A DNA stretch of 64,000 nucleotides from Schaalia vaccimaxillae DSM 15804 (lineage in GTDB: Bacteria; Actinomycetota; Actinomycetes; Actinomycetales; Actinomycetaceae). Below, one piece after another: positions 63,194-64,000 of this stretch; the first letter of the stretch is position 1, and every line of letters begins with the position of its first letter. The notes under the pieces were generated by a model that saw only the letters and a list, made by a program, of their open reading frames with translations, was not told the DNA's origin and made no database searches. The stretch is taken from contig NZ_ATUX01000007.1 of the NCBI RefSeq assembly GCF_000420425.1, positions 124,001 through 188,000 of the forward strand, in the 5' to 3' direction. The position numbers and the translations under genes are program-made.

Positions 63194-64000
63194 GTGAAGA
63201 GCACCGTTGAGACCCTCGAACCCACCAAGGTTCGCCTGACCATTGAGGTTCCCGCCGAGGAACTGAAGTCCGAAATGGACAAGGCGTACAAGAATATTGC
63301 CGGTCAGGTTCAGATCCCCGGCTTCCGCAAGGGCCACGTCCCGCCCCGCATTATCGACCAGCGTTTTGGCCGCGCCGCCGTCATCGAACAGGTCGTCAAC
63401 GAGGTGCTCCCGAACCACTACTCCGACGCGGTTGGCGAAAATGAACTGCGCCCGATGGCTCAGCCTGAGATCGAGGTCACCGAGATCCCCGCGACCACCG
63501 GTGAGTTCTCTGGCCAACTGGTGTTCACTGCTGAGGTTCCGGTTGTCCCGGACTTCGAGGTTCCCGAGTTTGATGAGAAGACCGTCATCACCGTCGACTC
63601 TACCGAGGTGTCCGACGAGGACGTCGCCAAGGAACTTGACGAGTTGCGTGGCCGTTTCGCCACCCTCAAGACCATTACCCGTAAGGCCAAGACCGGTGAC
63701 TTCGCCACCATCGATATGGTGGCCACCATTGACGGCGAAGAGATCGACTCAGTCTCTGACGTGTCCTACGAAATCGGTTCGGGCAACATGCTCGACGGCC
63801 AGGACAAGGCCCTTCGTGGAACCAAGGCCGGCGAAGAGGTGACCTTCACTTCCAAGCTCAAGGGCGGCGAACATGAGGGCGAAGAAGCCGACGTTGTCAT
63901 CAACATCAAGTCCGTGAAGGCTCGCGAACTGCCCAAGGCTGACGACGACTTCGCTCAGATGGTGTCCGAGTTCGACACCATGGATGAACTCATGGAAGAC
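63194..64000 (+). CDS. tig: Trigger factor, N-terminal part (runs off the window)
   Basis: The open frame begins at a GTG after TTGGAG. The ribosome-binding domain has the signature PGFRKGHVPPRIIDQRFG, followed by the FKBP-like PPIase domain (KTGDFATIDMVATIDG, IGSGNMLDG, ALRGTKAGEEV) and the start of the helical C-terminal part. Tig is a ribosome-associated chaperone for new polypeptides. The 3' end is outside the window. Confidence 0.96.
   Translation, partial: MKSTVETLEPTKVRLTIEVPAEELKSEMDKAYKNIAGQVQIPGFRKGHVPPRIIDQRFGRAAVIEQVVNEVLPNHYSDAVGENELRPMAQPEIEVTEIPATTGEFSGQLVFTAEVPVVPDFEVPEFDEKTVITVDSTEVSDEDVAKELDELRGRFATLKTITRKAKTGDFATIDMVATIDGEEIDSVSDVSYEIGSGNMLDGQDKALRGTKAGEEVTFTSKLKGGEHEGEEADVVINIKSVKARELPKADDDFAQMVSEFDTMDELMED

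Noticed and set aside
1-64000. CRISPR array, insertion sequence or prophage
   Set aside because: No regularly spaced repeats with unique spacers, no transposase or integrase, and no phage structural genes were seen.

Overview
The window is one continuous stretch of a high-GC Gram-positive (actinobacterial) chromosome. By eye it is moderately GC-rich. It has Actinobacteria-type gene order (FAH-family gene, gltX, tRNA-Gln, tRNA-Glu, IclR regulator, leuC, leuD, murA, gpsA, ddl), LPXTG-like surface proteins with a class C sortase, and a helicase with an actinobacterial-type C-terminal region. Family Actinomycetaceae or a close relative is the best guess. This is inference from gene content; I cannot name a genus.

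Layout. 1-1424: the end of a large protein with a calpain-like cysteine peptidase domain, coupled to a small membrane-anchored protein. 1650-6369: branched-chain amino acid genes ilvD and cimA, then a lipoate-ligase-like protein with its accessory domain at the N-terminus. 6557-7789: a DUF4143-type ATPase gene interrupted by one in-frame stop. 7792-8487: a YggS-type PLP protein. 8850-17405: a catabolic gene set on the + strand (SMP-30 lactonase, MFS transporter, LacI regulator, SDR dehydrogenase, CoA-transferase, thiolase, acyl-CoA ligase), which looks like a lactone or hydroxy-acid to acetyl-CoA pathway. 17556-19168: YccF, YbaK and a VapBC toxin-antitoxin pair. 19213-21894: a Ski2-like helicase.

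22121-27913: AGCS amino acid symporter, FAH-family hydrolase, NCS1 permease coupled to an unusual purine nucleoside phosphorylase, and a MalY-like lyase. 28062-29958: gltX, tRNA-Gln(CTG) and two identical tRNA-Glu(CTC). 30178-33181: an IclR regulator divergent from leuCD. 33317-40697: cell-envelope and lipid genes (murA, diacylglycerol-kinase-like, plsC, lipoprotein, gpsA, ddl, an ATP-grasp protein, a zincin). 40795: tRNA-His. 41060-44114: a maleate uptake and isomerisation module with its IclR regulator. 44252: alcohol dehydrogenase. 45398-51158: a minus-strand operon with an EamA transporter, a sugar ABC importer (no ATPase) and a GH63-like glycosidase, under a promoter with tandem palindromic operators. 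51479-52160: CsbD protein, tRNA-Gly and tRNA-Pro. 52345-61565: a 1244-residue wall-anchored surface protein, a 1153-residue pilin-like adhesin and a class C sortase. 61562-64000: a beta-CASP metallo-hydrolase and the start of trigger factor.

How the genes fit together. CimA, IlvD and LeuCD together point to isoleucine made from pyruvate through citramalate, with LeuCD shared with leucine synthesis. MurA and Ddl serve peptidoglycan, and GpsA, PlsC and the lipid kinase serve phospholipids. The accessory modules (lactone catabolism, maleate, ABC and glycosidase, adhesin and sortase) each have their own regulator or operator, as expected of a host-associated or polymicrobial heterotroph. I saw no CRISPR array, transposase, phage genes or rRNA.
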